From positions 30,251-94,250 of the forward strand of contig DATEDP010000098.1 in NCBI GenBank assembly GCA_035281585.1: a stretch of 64,000 nt of DNA, written 5' to 3'. This document shows positions 43,987 to 52,969 of the stretch, piece by piece (position 1 is the first letter of the stretch; every line of letters begins with the position of its first letter). A model generated the notes under the pieces. The model was not told the origin of the DNA. It saw only the letters and a list, made by a program, of their open reading frames with translations, and did no database searches. Origin of the DNA: a bacterium (GTDB lineage: Bacteria > UBA10199 > DSSB01). Made by a program: the position numbers and the translations under genes.

Positions 43987-44394
43987 TTAATGCAGGGTAT
44001 AGCCCGGCGCCAGCTCGAAGGCGGCGATCTCGGCGTCGAAGCGCTCGTTTTTATCGAGACGGATCATCTGGTAGGTGCCGCGCATTTGGCCGGTCGGGGT
44101 CTTGAGCGGGCAGGCGCTGGTGTATTCGAAAGATTCGCCGGCGGCCAAGACCGGCTGCTCGCCGACCACGCCCGGCCCCTTGACCTCCTCGACGTGACCG
44201 CCGCCGTCGGTGATGATCCAATGACGGCTGACGAGCTGGACCGTGGTTTGACCGCGATTGGTGATTTTGACGTGGTAGGCGAAGAAGAAGTAATCTTCTT
44301 CGGGATTGCTTCGGTCGGCGAGGAATTCGCTTTCGACCTCGACCAGGACGCCATGGGTTTCGGCGGCCGAACGCGGGTTCACGGTGTGCTTCAT
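43987..44394 (-). CDS. apaG: ApaG protein
   Basis: The 135-residue protein has the ApaG immunoglobulin-like fold signature: YFFFAYHVKITNRG, LVSRHWIITDGGG, VEEVKGPGVVGEQPVL and YTSACPLKTPTGQMRGTYQM. ApaG is linked to magnesium/cobalt homeostasis and diadenosine tetraphosphate metabolism in enterobacteria, but its biochemical role is unsettled. The length and all family motifs are normal. It lies 9 bp upstream of the osmC-like gene on the same strand. Confidence 0.95.
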   Translation of the reverse strand: MKHTVNPRSAAETHGVLVEVESEFLADRSNPEEDYFFFAYHVKITNRGQTTVQLVSRHWIITDGGGHVEEVKGPGVVGEQPVLAAGESFEYTSACPLKTPTGQMRGTYQMIRLDKNERFDAEIAAFELAPGYTLH

Positions 44395-44450
44395 GAGGAG
44401 GGCTTCCTAGACCTATTTCGGGGCCTCGCGCCAGCCCTTTTTGCGGTGGG

Positions 44451-44502
44451 GCGGGCCTAAAGGCCCTTGCTACCCTTTTGTAGCCAGGGGCTTTAGCCCC
44501 GC
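44451..44502. repeat. Inverted pair of palindromic repeats
   Basis: Two copies of the same element face each other: GCGGGCCTAAAGGCCCTTGC then TAC (44451-44473), and GTAGCCAGGGGCTTTAGCCC then CGC (44480-44502). The second copy contains the stop codon (TAA, 44493-44495 on the minus strand) of the DUF962 gene. The pair can fold into one larger cruciform or hairpin. Confidence 0.7.
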
Positions 44503-44807
44503 TCTCGGGTGTCCTTTTTCCACAAGCCTCGGATTTTTTTCACCAGCCACATGGGTCCCACTAACAGATAAACCGGGTTGGAGAAAAAGGCCGGCGGCTT
44601 CCCTTCGACCGCGTGGCCGACGAATTGGAAGATCCAGCCCACCACGAAGAGAATCAACGCCACCTTCCAGTTGAAGAAGAAGCAGGGCAGGCTGACCACG
44701 ATCATCGGGATGCCGATGGCATGCATGACGTGGTTGAAGGGATGGGTGTGGGAACGCTTGTAGTTCTCGACCAGCTCATTCAACCGAGAGGGCGACGAAG
44801 CCTGCAT
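44493..44807 (-). CDS. DUF962 (Mpo1-like) membrane protein
   Basis: This ~104-residue protein of the DUF962/Mpo1 group contains NYKRSHTHPFNHVMHAIGIP, in which the conserved His residues are those proposed to bind iron in yeast Mpo1, a 2-hydroxy fatty acid dioxygenase. Two hydrophobic segments follow (PMIVVSLPCFFFNWKVALIL and FVVGWIFQFVGHAVEG). The start at 44807 (MQASSPSRLN) overlaps the upstream gene by 32 bp; a start at 44843 would overlap more. The stop is within a palindromic repeat. The bacterial substrate is unknown. Confidence 0.85.
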   Translation of the reverse strand: MQASSPSRLNELVENYKRSHTHPFNHVMHAIGIPMIVVSLPCFFFNWKVALILFVVGWIFQFVGHAVEGKPPAFFSNPVYLLVGPMWLVKKIRGLWKKDTRERG

Positions 44808-45456
44808 ACATGAATAAGACCACAAGTCCGACCAAGGCATCAAGGGTGGGGCCCCCGATGAGGACGAAGCGGTTGGGCCGCTCGCCCGGCTTGGGCCGCA
44901 GCGGGATCGTGGCGAGCATGAGCAGGCGGCCGGCCAGGAAGGCCAGAGCCAGGTAGCCGAGGCATTCCCAAAGGTTGGGATAGACCGCGGCGGCCTCGAT
45001 TTTTCGGCCGAGCCGGCCTTCGAGGTAGGGGTGGGAGAGGAGGCGAAAGAGCAGGCCGCCGCCGAACAAGACTTCGATGCCCGGCGAGCCGGCGAGAAAG
45101 CGCCCGACGAAGGGAAGAAAGGAGAGGATGCTGATCGCCACGGCCGCGATCACGCCGGCCCGGATCGCCACCATCACGAAGGGCTCGACGCTGGCCCAGG
45201 CGGCTTTTTCCTGCAGGCCCAGGAGCACCGGAGTCAGCCAGACCAGCAGGCAGCCCAGGACCAGGGCCTGAAAGAGAACGCCGAAGATTTGGGCCAAGCA
45301 GCCGGAGGAAAAGGCGTCCTCGTTCTCCTTCTGGGACGAAGTCCAGCGGAGGGCGCCGTGGAAGGCCGCTTCGGCGAGCAGGAAAAGCGCCACCGCGATC
45401 AGCACGTCGCCGTTGCCGAAAGTCTTCAATCCATGCCATAGGCTTTGCCAAAACAT
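44776..45456 (-). CDS. Multi-spanning membrane protein of unknown function
   Basis: This ~226-residue protein has about six hydrophobic segments, for example NGDVLIAVALFLLAEAAFHG, a segment around LVLGCLLVWLTPVLLG, one around AGVIAAVAISILSFLPFVG, LAFLAGRLLMLATIPL and a last one near LDALVGLVVLFMYAGFVAL. No family was recognised. I chose ATG 45456 (MFWQSLWHG), leaving 15 bp to the divergent Nudix start; ATG 45504 (MENFLF) would overlap the Nudix gene. Its 3' end overlaps the DUF962 gene, so the two are probably co-expressed. Confidence 0.75.
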   Translation of the reverse strand: MFWQSLWHGLKTFGNGDVLIAVALFLLAEAAFHGALRWTSSQKENEDAFSSGCLAQIFGVLFQALVLGCLLVWLTPVLLGLQEKAAWASVEPFVMVAIRAGVIAAVAISILSFLPFVGRFLAGSPGIEVLFGGGLLFRLLSHPYLEGRLGRKIEAAAVYPNLWECLGYLALAFLAGRLLMLATIPLRPKPGERPNRFVLIGGPTLDALVGLVVLFMYAGFVALSVE

Positions 45457-45471
45457 GGGCGGTGTATAGTC

Positions 45472-46008
45472 ATGGCTTCGGATCGCGAAAAGAAAATTCT
45501 CCATCGAGGAAAATATTTGCAGCTTTGCGCCGGCGGCGGCTGGGAATGGGTCGAGCGGGTCGGCTGCAGCGGAGTCGTGATGATTTTGCCGCTGACCGAG
45601 GGCGGCGAGGCGGTACTGATCGATCAATTCCGGGTTCCGCTGGCGAAGCGGGTGATCGAGTTTCCGGCCGGCTTGGTCGGCGACCGCGAAGCGGCCGAAG
45701 AGAGCCTGGAAACCGCGGCGCTTCGCGAGCTGGAAGAGGAAACCGGCTTCACCGCCGAAGAGATCACCCGAGTGGCCTTCGGTCCGCCTTCGGCCGGTTT
45801 GAGCCCGGAGTCGGTCGACATCTTTCTGGCCACCGGCTTGACCCGGGTCGGCGAAGGCGGCGGCGATGAAACCGAGGATATCGAAGTGGCGGTGGTGCCC
45901 TTGAAAGAGGTCGACCGGTGGCTGGAAAAGAAGATTGCCGAAGGCTGCCTGGTCGATCCGAAGGTTTATGCGGGGCTGTATTTTATTTTCAAGGAGGCAT
46001 CCCGGTAG
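45472..46008 (+). CDS. Nudix hydrolase, ADP-ribose pyrophosphatase-like
   Basis: This 178-residue protein has a near-complete Nudix box: G70, E77, then RELEEETGF (85-93), with one extra residue between G70 and E77 compared with the consensus. The preceding VIEFPAGLVG and following AFGPPSAGLSPESVDIFLA are typical of ADP-ribose or nucleoside-diphosphate-sugar pyrophosphatases. The start is ATG 45472; an in-frame ATG at 45445 would overlap the divergent gene. Its TAG stop (46006-46008) belongs to a palindromic repeat that begins two bases earlier. Confidence 0.9.
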   Translation: MASDREKKILHRGKYLQLCAGGGWEWVERVGCSGVVMILPLTEGGEAVLIDQFRVPLAKRVIEFPAGLVGDREAAEESLETAALRELEEETGFTAEEITRVAFGPPSAGLSPESVDIFLATGLTRVGEGGGDETEDIEVAVVPLKEVDRWLEKKIAEGCLVDPKVYAGLYFIFKEASR

Positions 46009-46083
46009 GGGCGGGCCTTGCGCCCGCCCGCGTGCACGGACGCGGTTTGGGTAGATGGGGCACCCGCAAGGGGTGCCCCTACC
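46004..46083. repeat. GGTAGGGGCGGGC-type palindromic repeat at Nudix stop
   Basis: Starts GGTAGGGGCGGGCCTTGCGC and closes with GGGGCACCCGCAAGGGGTGC and CCCTACC, so the outer ends GGTAGGGG/CCCCTACC are inverted and each end carries its own hairpin. It provides the Nudix TAG stop and ends just before the convergent DUF218 gene stop. A second copy is in frame inside paralog 6. Confidence 0.8.
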
Positions 46084-46085
46084 GT

Positions 46086-46724
46086 TTATTTTCTCAATAG
46101 CCAGTAATAAATGTATCCGAAAGTCTCCCGTAACAGGAACTTGAAGCGATTCCAGCGGCTCCGGACCAGGGTTTGGGGCACCGGCGCCGGCTCGGCCTTC
46201 AGCCCGACGTCTTGGGCCATCAGCATGGCTCGCTTGAGGTGGAGCGGATCGCTGACGATCAGGACCTTGGCATTGGGATCGGGGAGGACCTTGACGGCCT
46301 CTCGGAAATTCTCCAGGGTCCGCATCGAGAGCTCCTCGACCAGAATGTCGGAATCGGGAATCCCTTGCTCGATCGCATAGCGCCGGGCGACTTCGGCTTG
46401 GGCGATCGTCTCGGGCACGTTGGGTCCGCCGGTGAAGAGCAGCTTCTTCACCTTGCCTTCACGGTAAAGGAGGAGGGCGTAGTCGACCCGGGTCCGGAAG
46501 ACCGGTAGCAGCGCGCCGTTGTGACTGCGGGCGCCGAGCACCATGGCCACGTCGGCGGCCGGCGGGTTGTAGTGATTTTGGGGATAGCGGGCGATGCTCA
46601 TGGCTACCGTCGCCGGCAGGATCGTCAAGCCGAGGAGGGCGAGTCCCAGGCGGCGTTTCCAGCGCCGGCCCTTCGGCTCATTCCCCGATGATCTTGACGA
46701 GGACCCGCTTTTTGCGACGCCCAT
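46086..46724 (-). CDS. DUF218 (YdcF/SanA-like) membrane-anchored protein
   Basis: A 212-residue protein with a positively charged N-terminus, a single hydrophobic anchor (~26-46) and a DUF218 domain: [45 protein letters not shown] and [14 protein letters not shown]. Family members are linked to envelope functions and vancomycin sensitivity (SanA), with no firmly known reaction. The domain is probably periplasmic. The 5' end overlaps the 3' end of yjbQ by 47 bp; no later in-frame start that removes the overlap was found. Confidence 0.88.
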   Translation of the reverse strand: MGVAKSGSSSRSSGNEPKGRRWKRRLGLALLGLTILPATVAMSIARYPQNHYNPPAADVAMVLGARSHNGALLPVFRTRVDYALLLYREGKVKKLLFTGGPNVPETIAQAEVARRYAIEQGIPDSDILVEELSMRTLENFREAVKVLPDPNAKVLIVSDPLHLKRAMLMAQDVGLKAEPAPVPQTLVRSRWNRFKFLLRETFGYIYYWLLRK

Positions 46725-47097
46725 CGAATTCTCCGTAGAAAATTTGCTCCCAGGGTCCGAAATCGAGCCGGCCTTGAGTCACGGCCACCACCACCTCGCG
46801 GCCCATGATCTGGCGCTTGATGTGGGCGTCGGCGTTGTCCTCGCCGGTGTCGTTGTGCCGGTATTGGCGAATCGGCTCGTGGGGAGCCAAACGCTCGAGG
46901 AAGACCTCGAAGTCGTGATGCAGGCCCGATTCGTCGTCGTTGATGAAGACCGAGGCGCTGATGTGCATGGCGTTGACCAGGACCAGCCCCTCGCGGATGC
47001 CGCTTTCCTCGAGCGCGGCCTCGACCTGCGGCGTCAGGTTGACGAAGGCCCGGCGAGTCGGGATGTTGAGCCAAATTTCTTTGCGGAAGGACTTCAT
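46678..47097 (-). CDS. yjbQ: YjbQ/UPF0047 family protein
   Basis: The 139-residue length is normal for the family. The core motifs [50 protein letters not shown] and [18 protein letters not shown] match YjbQ proteins, which have been reported to show weak thiamine-phosphate synthase activity but lack a settled role. I start at ATG 47097 ([11 protein letters not shown]); the open frame upstream to 47130 runs toward a GTCAT-type repeat. It overlaps the following DUF218 gene. Confidence 0.93.
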   Translation of the reverse strand: MKSFRKEIWLNIPTRRAFVNLTPQVEAALEESGIREGLVLVNAMHISASVFINDDESGLHHDFEVFLERLAPHEPIRQYRHNDTGEDNADAHIKRQIMGREVVVAVTQGRLDFGPWEQIFYGEFDGRRKKRVLVKIIGE

Positions 47098-47125
47098 GTT
47101 GGCGCGGTCATCCTGTTTTGGCCTT

Positions 47126-47218
47126 GTCATCCCGAGCGTAGCGAGGGATCCCTGCGGAGACTTTCGGCGCCAAGAGCCTCCGCAGGGATTCCTCGTCGCT
47201 AAAGCTCCTCGGAATGAC
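47126..47218. repeat. GTCAT...ATGAC dispersed repeat, copy 1
   Basis: Begins GTCATCCCGAGCGTAGCGAG and ends CTCGTCGC...CTCGGAATGAC; internal arms CCTGCGGAG and CTCCGCAGG pair. Copies 2-5 are at 51215-51428, 54557-54643, 56079-56156 and 58335-58425. It fills the gap between yjbQ and thpR. Confidence 0.8.
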
Positions 47219-47227
47219 AGGTTCCTA

Positions 47228-47764
47228 TCATGTCAAAGGATAGCTCTGCTCGATCCGATAGATCGAGGATTTAGGCGAAGGGGTGCTGGAGTACAAGTGA
47301 AACTCGCGGACCTCGAAGGTCTCGGCTTGGAAGGCGCGATGCTTGGCCAGAAAGGCTCCGACCTCGCGGGGCGCCGGAAATTTGCAGCGGCCCAGGGTGA
47401 GGTGAGGGCTAAAGGCCTTGGGTTCGGGCGGCAGGCCAAGACCGAGGAGGGTTTTCTCAATGGCCTTTTGCAGGTCCAGGAGCCGGGTCTCGTTTCGGAA
47501 GCCAAGCCAGAGGATTCGAGGCCGCATCGGTGTGGGAAAGACTCCCAGGCCTTGGGGCTGGAGCCGAAAGGCCTCCGGCCGAAGCTCGCCCAAGGCTTCG
47601 CGAAGAGCGGCGAAGCCCTGGCAATCGGTCTCGCCGATGAAGCGGAGCGTCAGGTGGAGGTTCTCCAGCGGCGTCCATTTGACGCCGGGCAAGCTTTCCT
47701 CCAACAGGGGAGTCAGGCGCTGGCGGAGGCTGTCGGGGATATCGATGGCGGTGAAAAGGCGCAT
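47228..47764 (-). CDS. thpR: RNA 2',3'-cyclic phosphodiesterase
   Basis: A 178-residue 2H phosphoesterase of the LigT/ThpR family with both catalytic HxTx motifs: H37/T39 in [11 protein letters not shown] and H121/T123 in SPHLTLGRC. The start [17 protein letters not shown] is typical. Family enzymes open 2',3'-cyclic phosphates on RNA. It is a single gene whose start faces the porin-phoA pair across 326 bp. Confidence 0.94.
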   Translation of the reverse strand: MRLFTAIDIPDSLRQRLTPLLEESLPGVKWTPLENLHLTLRFIGETDCQGFAALREALGELRPEAFRLQPQGLGVFPTPMRPRILWLGFRNETRLLDLQKAIEKTLLGLGLPPEPKAFSPHLTLGRCKFPAPREVGAFLAKHRAFQAETFEVREFHLYSSTPSPKSSIYRIEQSYPLT

Positions 47765-48090
47765 GGAAATCGTAAAATCTTGGTGACGGCGAGGTGCCGT
47801 CGGTTTTTCAGAATTTTTGTCGTGCTTCCGACACCTTCAAGCAACGCTTGGCCTTACTTAAACTGTTTTCTCAAAAAAAATTCATAATCAATTGAAATTA
47901 CTTATAAAAATTTCACACAATCTTTAGGTCAAAAGTCGCCTCGCGGTCCCGCTCGGCGAGGGATAAGTCGAGCCGCGAACCTCTCAATTTTGTACCGGAA
48001 ATCCACCCGACAAAATTAGCAATTTTTCTCTGGTTCCGTCGAGTTATAGCCAAACCCAAAGCAATGCCTTTCGAGGAAAAGGAGAACGGC
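47765..48090 (+). other. AT-rich divergent intergenic region upstream of the porin gene
   Basis: No gene is seen. Bases ~47850-47930 are clearly AT-rich in a GC-rich window and probably hold the porin promoter; TTGAAA near 47892 with a poor -10 some 18 bp later is a weak candidate. A hairpin CCTCGC/GCGAGG (47939-47944 with 47956-47961) lies in the likely 5' untranslated region. I could not make out a convincing Pho box. Confidence 0.45.
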
Positions 48091-49419
48091 ATGTTACGTC
48101 GAAGTCTGCTGGGGCTCAGTGTGTTGACCTGGCTTTGCCTGCCGGGTCTGGCGGGTGCGAAGAACTCGGTTGTCGGGATCAAGACGCCCAGCGCCTCTGC
48201 CCCCGTTAAAACCGGCAAAGGCTCGGTTCAAGGTTTCAAAATCGAACAGCCGGACGCCGAGCCGGCGCCGATCAAGGTCGCCAAGAGCTCGGTGGTGGGC
48301 ACCACCCCCAGCGCCACTTCCCAAAATGGCTCCTCGAAATCGGAGGAAGCTCCCCAAGCAGCGAAGCCCACGAAGAACGCCGGTTACGACAAGGGTTTTT
48401 ACATTCAATCGGATGACGGCAAGTACAAGTTGGTGTTCAGCGGCTACGCGCAGTTTCAGTTCGAATTCGACCGGGTCAAAGGTGAGAACAAATACGGCTT
48501 CCGGGTTCGCCGAGCCCGTCTGACTTTCGCCGGGAACCTGGTCAACAAGAGCCTGACCTACAAGTTCCAAATCGATCTGGTGAAGTTCAAGGACGAGCTG
48601 CTGCTCGATGCCTACATGAACTACAAGTTCTACGAGCAGCTCGAGGTTCGCTTCGGCCAGCAAACCGTACCTTATATTCGCCAGCACTGGGTCAGCAGCA
48701 GCGAGCAGATGTTCATCGATCGGTCCCTGGCCTCCATCGAGTTCATCAACGCTATCGATCAGGACACCGATAAAGACGGGCTGCCCGACAAGCGGGTTCG
48801 CAACGGCCGCGACGTCGGCCTCATGCTTCATGGCCGCGCGGCCGGCAAGAAGGTGGAATATTATGCCGGCGTCTTCAACGGCAGCGGCACCAACACCATC
48901 AACGTCAACAACGATTTTCTCTATGCGGCGCGGGCGGTTTACAACCTCAAGGGCGATTTCGGTTACAGCGAAAGCGATTACGATTTCACGACCAGCCCGG
49001 CGGCTTTCGTCGGGGCCTCGGGTTTTTATAACGAGGTCGATCTCTCGGCCGATAAATTGAGCCAAGTAGGCGCCGAAACCGGTGTAAAGTACAAGGGGCT
49101 GGCGATGACCGGCGAGTTTTTCTATCGCAACACCAAGCCCGGCGACCCCGAGCTTTCCAAGACCAACGATTACGGCTATTACGCTCAGGCCGGATATTTC
49201 GTCCTTCCCAAGAGAATCGAGGTCGCCGCCCGGGCTTCCCAAGTCTTTTTGGAGGGACTGCAGAACGACAAGGCCGAGTTTCAGCTCGGCGTTAACGGCT
49301 TTCCCCTCAAGTCGAAGAACCTCAAGCTGCAGAGCGACTATTCGGTGTTGCCGACCGCAACCAAAGACGGCGTGCAGACTTCTCAAAGATTCCGGCTGAG
49401 GTTGCAAACCAAGTTCTAG
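48091..49419 (+). CDS. Phosphate-selective porin O/P-type outer-membrane protein
   Basis: The 442-residue precursor starts at ATG 48091 with AAGGAG about 6 nt upstream; an ATG at 48064 is in frame but has no such site. It has a signal peptide (LRRSLLGLSVLTWLCLPGLA, cut after AGA), a Ser/Pro/Ala-rich linker (~25-100), then an OprO/OprP-like beta-barrel: YKLVFSGYAQFQFEFD, YGFRVRRARLTFAGNL, YKFYEQLEVRFGQQTVPY, and a C-terminal RFRLRLQTKF ending in phenylalanine as barrels do. Members take up phosphate or polyphosphate. The alkaline phosphatase gene starts 73 bp downstream. True anion selectivity cannot be read here. Confidence 0.9.
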   Translation: MLRRSLLGLSVLTWLCLPGLAGAKNSVVGIKTPSASAPVKTGKGSVQGFKIEQPDAEPAPIKVAKSSVVGTTPSATSQNGSSKSEEAPQAAKPTKNAGYDKGFYIQSDDGKYKLVFSGYAQFQFEFDRVKGENKYGFRVRRARLTFAGNLVNKSLTYKFQIDLVKFKDELLLDAYMNYKFYEQLEVRFGQQTVPYIRQHWVSSSEQMFIDRSLASIEFINAIDQDTDKDGLPDKRVRNGRDVGLMLHGRAAGKKVEYYAGVFNGSGTNTINVNNDFLYAARAVYNLKGDFGYSESDYDFTTSPAAFVGASGFYNEVDLSADKLSQVGAETGVKYKGLAMTGEFFYRNTKPGDPELSKTNDYGYYAQAGYFVLPKRIEVAARASQVFLEGLQNDKAEFQLGVNGFPLKSKNLKLQSDYSVLPTATKDGVQTSQRFRLRLQTKF

Positions 49420-49492
49420 CGATTTCGGCTTGCGATTGGCGATGGGGACGGACTAAGCATGACCCTGGGTATGGGGGTTTCCTGGAGGAACC

Positions 49493-51193
49493 ATGGCGAA
49501 ACCCCAAGCGGTGAATTATAAAAAGGTCGGCCTTCTCTCGTTGGTCCTGGTTTTCTGGGCCGGCATTTGCGCCACCCAGATGGGTGGCTCGGAGAAAGCC
49601 GCCGCCCCCCAGCCCGCCGCCGAGCCGGCCCCCGGCCCCCAGCTCATCCAAGAAAGCGTCGCCGCCACCCACCCCTCGATGCCGGTCGAGAAGGCCGGTC
49701 CGGTCAAGAACGTCATCCTCATGATCGGCGACGGCATGGGCATCCAGCAAGTCGGCCAAGCCGTCATTTACCGTCAGTTGCGCAAGGCCGGTGAGCCCGA
49801 GCTGGCCCTGGAAAAAATGATGAAAGGGCATTCGAGCGGCCTGACCCGCACCACCAGCTACGGCGAGATCGTCACCGACTCGGCGGCGGCCGCCACCGCC
49901 ATCGCCTGCGGTATGAAGGTCTTGAATGAAACGGTCGGCCTCGATCCCAACGGCTACCCTTGCGAGACCATCCTCGAGAAAGCCGAAAAAATGGGCAAGG
50001 CCACCGGCTTGGTTTCGACCACCCGCATCACCCACGCCACGCCGGCCAGCTTCGCCGGCCATCAGGTCTTCCGGGACATGGAAAATGAGCTGGCCGAAGA
50101 CATGATCGAGCGCCACGACATCGACGTCATGCTGAGCGGCGGCATCGCCAATTTCATTCCCCAATACCGCGACGAGGTGAAGAGGGAGCCGATGAAGGCC
50201 GTCGACCTCGAGGAATGCGTCGGCCTCAAGCCCGAGATCGACGGCAAGAGCAAGCGCGAGGACCAAAAGAACCTCATCGCCGCCGCCAAGAGCAAGGGCA
50301 TGACCTTCGTCTGCCGATCCGAGCAGCTCGACCGGATCAGCCTGGCTCCGGACACCAAGGTCCTGGGCTTATTCAGCGCTTCGGTCATGCCGATGATCCA
50401 AGAGCGTCGATCCATCGCCTCCTTGCCCTCGTTGGCTCAGATGACTCAGGCCGCCTTGAACCTCTTGGACCGCAAGCCCAAGGGCTTCTTCTTGATGGTG
50501 GAGGGGGGCTTGATCGATTATGCCGGCCATGACAACGACGCCGGCACCATGCTCCAAGAAACGCTGGATTTCGACGAGGCCATCCAGGTCGCGATGAATT
50601 ATGTCGACCGCCATCCTGACACTCTGCTGATCATCACCGCCGACCACGAAACCGGCGGCTTCGGTTTCGCTTACGGCAAGAAGATCGAATTCGAGTTGGC
50701 TCTGCCTTCGGGCTTGGCCTACCACAAGCCCTACGACTTCGCGGCCTTCACCAAATACGACTTCCTCATCAAGCAGAAGAAATCCTTCCGGGCCATTCTC
50801 GAGCCCATCACCAAGAAGCTTTATTCGAAGGACGGCGAAAAGACCTACTCGATGGACGCCGCGGTGAAGGACCTGATGGCCGCCATCAAGAAGGAAACAT
50901 CCTATTCGATCGGCGAAGCCGAGGCCCGGCGGATCCTGCATCGTGAGCCCGGCGCCAAGGACGCCTCGCCCGAGGATTTTCCCGAGTTCTACGTCCATTC
51001 CTCGATTCATCCCAACATCCTGGGCCGGGCGGTCTCGGACCAAAATCACGCGGTTTGGGCCAGCGGGACCCACACCGCGACTCCGATCCTGACCTTGGCC
51101 CGAGGCCCCGCGCGCTATGCCGAACGGGTCAAGGGCTTCATCGACAACACCGATATCTACAAGATCATCGAGGATGCGCTGAACAATCGGTAG
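49493..51193 (+). CDS. phoA: Alkaline phosphatase
   Basis: A 566-residue exported phosphomonoesterase. The hydrophobic segment ~11-27 is a signal peptide or anchor; it ends with a Cys but lacks a proper lipobox residue before it. The metal and catalytic motifs are intact: ILMIGDGMG (D80), VTDSAAAATA (nucleophile S130), VEGGLIDYAGHDNDA, ITADHETGGF and SGTHTATP. A ~90-residue insertion before the last motif is larger than in the E. coli enzyme. Following a phosphate-type porin on the same strand, it probably releases phosphate for uptake. A GGAGGAA site precedes the ATG. Confidence 0.94.
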   Translation: MAKPQAVNYKKVGLLSLVLVFWAGICATQMGGSEKAAAPQPAAEPAPGPQLIQESVAATHPSMPVEKAGPVKNVILMIGDGMGIQQVGQAVIYRQLRKAGEPELALEKMMKGHSSGLTRTTSYGEIVTDSAAAATAIACGMKVLNETVGLDPNGYPCETILEKAEKMGKATGLVSTTRITHATPASFAGHQVFRDMENELAEDMIERHDIDVMLSGGIANFIPQYRDEVKREPMKAVDLEECVGLKPEIDGKSKREDQKNLIAAAKSKGMTFVCRSEQLDRISLAPDTKVLGLFSASVMPMIQERRSIASLPSLAQMTQAALNLLDRKPKGFFLMVEGGLIDYAGHDNDAGTMLQETLDFDEAIQVAMNYVDRHPDTLLIITADHETGGFGFAYGKKIEFELALPSGLAYHKPYDFAAFTKYDFLIKQKKSFRAILEPITKKLYSKDGEKTYSMDAAVKDLMAAIKKETSYSIGEAEARRILHREPGAKDASPEDFPEFYVHSSIHPNILGRAVSDQNHAVWASGTHTATPILTLARGPARYAERVKGFIDNTDIYKIIEDALNNR

Positions 51194-51214
51194 ATTGTCA
51201 TCCTGTGGTAAATC

Positions 51215-51428
51215 GTCATCCTGAGCGAAGCGAAGGATCTGCGACTGGGCAAGAAACGATCATGCTCCAGCGTACCTTCGCCCCCTCGGAATTCCGTAAG
51301 AGGATGCGAAGAAGCTTGGGCCATTCAAATAACCTTGGCGGGTCGCAGATCCTTCGCCCCAGTCTCACTCGAACCTGCGGCGTTCGACTGGGGCCCCCGC
51401 TCAGGATGACCTCCTCGCTCAGGATGAC
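51215..51428. repeat. GTCAT...ATGAC dispersed repeat, copy 2 (long, compound)
   Basis: Begins GTCATCCTGAGCGAAGCGAA and ends with two CAGGATGAC copies (to 51410 and 51428). Internal arms GAAGGATCTGCGAC and GTCGCAGATCCTTC are inverted. The whole phoA-trpE gap (51194-51511, 318 bp) is repeat material plus a short leader; no gene is seen in it. Confidence 0.75.
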
Positions 51429-51438
51429 GAGGGCCTCT

Positions 51439-51475
51439 GTTGACCCGAGTCAACGGGGCTAAAGCCCCTTGCTAC
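51439..51475. repeat. GTTGAC dyad and GTAGCC-type repeat upstream of trpE
   Basis: GTTGAC-CCGA-GTCAAC (51439-51454) is a perfect dyad directly followed by GGGGCTAAAGCCCC and TTGCTAC (51455-51475), the repeat seen at several gene ends. It lies 37 bp before trpE. It may end the compound repeat, or the dyad may be an operator; there is no leader peptide or Trp codon run to support attenuation. Confidence 0.5.
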
Positions 51476-51511
51476 TGGACCGACTCCAAATCCCTGTGCT
51501 AATCATGAAGG

Positions 51512-52969
51512 ATGCCGATATCCTTCAAGGAATTTCGCCGCCTGGCTTCCCGGGGCAATCTGATACCGCTCGTCGAGACCCTGAACGCCGACACCGAGAC
51601 CCCGGTCTCGGCCTTCCTCAAGATGACCGAGGGGCCGCACCGCTTTCTCTTCGAATCGATCGAGGGCGGTCAGCGCTGGGGCCGTTATTCCTTCCTCGGA
51701 TCCGAGCCCAGCCTGGTCCTTCGCTCCCGAGGCGATGTCATCGAAATCCGCCGCGGCAAGCGGGTCGACCGCCTGCAAGGCAATCCGCTCGACGCGATCC
51801 GCGAAACTCTGAAGGGCTTTCAGCCGGTCGACGGCGAGGATCTGCCGCGCTTGGTCGGCGGCTTCGTCGGTTACCTCGGCTACGACATGGTCCGCTTCAT
51901 GGAGAAGCTGCCCGACCGGAAGAAGCCGAGCCTGCCGCTCGACGATTGCCGGCTCATGCTCCAGGATTCCTTGGTGGCCTTCGATAATTTCCGCCACGAG
52001 GTCAAACTGGTGGCCATGGCCCACCTCGACGGGCGGGTGACCGAGAAAAAGGCCTATGAGAAGGCCTTGCGGCGCCTGCAAGCTTTGGCGGCGCGCCTGA
52101 AGAGGCCGTTGCCCAGGGAAAAGGCAAGGCGGAAGGCCGGGGCGATCAAGCCGAAGAGCAACACCTCGGAAAAGGATTTCCACCGGATGGTCGAGGCGGC
52201 CAAGGAATACATCCGGGCCGGCGATATCTTCCAGGTGGTCCTCTCCCAAAGATGGGAGACGCCCTTTCGCGGCTCGCCCTTTCAGGTTTATCGTGAGCTG
52301 CGCCGGCTGAATCCCTCGCCCTACCTGTTTTACCTCCAGATGGAGGACCAGGCCTTGGTCGGCTCTTCGCCCGAGGTGATGGTGCGGCTGGAAGATTCCA
52401 AGGTGACGGTGCGTCCGATTGCCGGAACCCGGCGGCGGGGCCGGGACGCCGAGGACGAGGTCCGGATGGAGCAGGAAATGCGGGAGGATCCCAAAGAGGT
52501 CGCCGAGCACATCATGCTCCTCGACTTGGGCCGGAACGACGTCGGCCGGGTTGCGAAGAAGGGGACGGTCAAGGTGACCGAACGCTTGGTGACCGAGAAA
52601 TACTCCCACGTCATGCACATGGTCTCCAACGTCGAGGGCGAGCTGAGCCCGGGTTTCGACGCGGTCGACGTGGTCAAGGCGGCCTTCCCGGCCGGGACGC
52701 TCTCGGGCGCGCCCAAGATCCGGGCGATGGAGATCATCGAGGAGCTGGAAAACGCCCGCCGCGGGCCCTATGGCGGGGCGGTCGGATATTTCGATTTCTA
52801 CGGCAACCTCGACATGGCGATCACCATCCGCAGCGTCGCCTTCGCCGGCGGCAAGGCTTGGTTCCAATCGGGCGGCGGCGTCGTCCTCGACTCCAAGCCC
52901 GAGCTCGAATTTTTGGAGACGAACAACAAGGCTCGAGCGGTATTGGAGGCACTTAAGCGATGCTCCTGA
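51512..52969 (+). CDS. trpE: Anthranilate synthase component I
   Basis: TrpE makes anthranilate from chorismate with ammonia from TrpG, the first step to tryptophan. The 485-residue protein has the N-terminal regulatory region ([20 protein letters not shown], then [12 protein letters not shown]) and the chorismate-binding core: [58 protein letters not shown] and [18 protein letters not shown]. The PYLFYL context favours anthranilate over aminodeoxychorismate synthase, as does the operon. GAAGG abuts the ATG. It overlaps trpG by 10 bp. Confidence 0.97.
   Translation: MPISFKEFRRLASRGNLIPLVETLNADTETPVSAFLKMTEGPHRFLFESIEGGQRWGRYSFLGSEPSLVLRSRGDVIEIRRGKRVDRLQGNPLDAIRETLKGFQPVDGEDLPRLVGGFVGYLGYDMVRFMEKLPDRKKPSLPLDDCRLMLQDSLVAFDNFRHEVKLVAMAHLDGRVTEKKAYEKALRRLQALAARLKRPLPREKARRKAGAIKPKSNTSEKDFHRMVEAAKEYIRAGDIFQVVLSQRWETPFRGSPFQVYRELRRLNPSPYLFYLQMEDQALVGSSPEVMVRLEDSKVTVRPIAGTRRRGRDAEDEVRMEQEMREDPKEVAEHIMLLDLGRNDVGRVAKKGTVKVTERLVTEKYSHVMHMVSNVEGELSPGFDAVDVVKAAFPAGTLSGAPKIRAMEIIEELENARRGPYGGAVGYFDFYGNLDMAITIRSVAFAGGKAWFQSGGGVVLDSKPELEFLETNNKARAVLEALKRCS

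Noticed and set aside
47850..47935. Pho box upstream of the porin gene
   Set aside because: A CTGTT occurs but there is no second half at the proper 11 bp spacing.
51430..51511. Trp attenuator or leader peptide before trpE
   Set aside because: No short frame with tandem Trp codons and no terminator/antiterminator pair; the hairpins belong to dispersed repeats.
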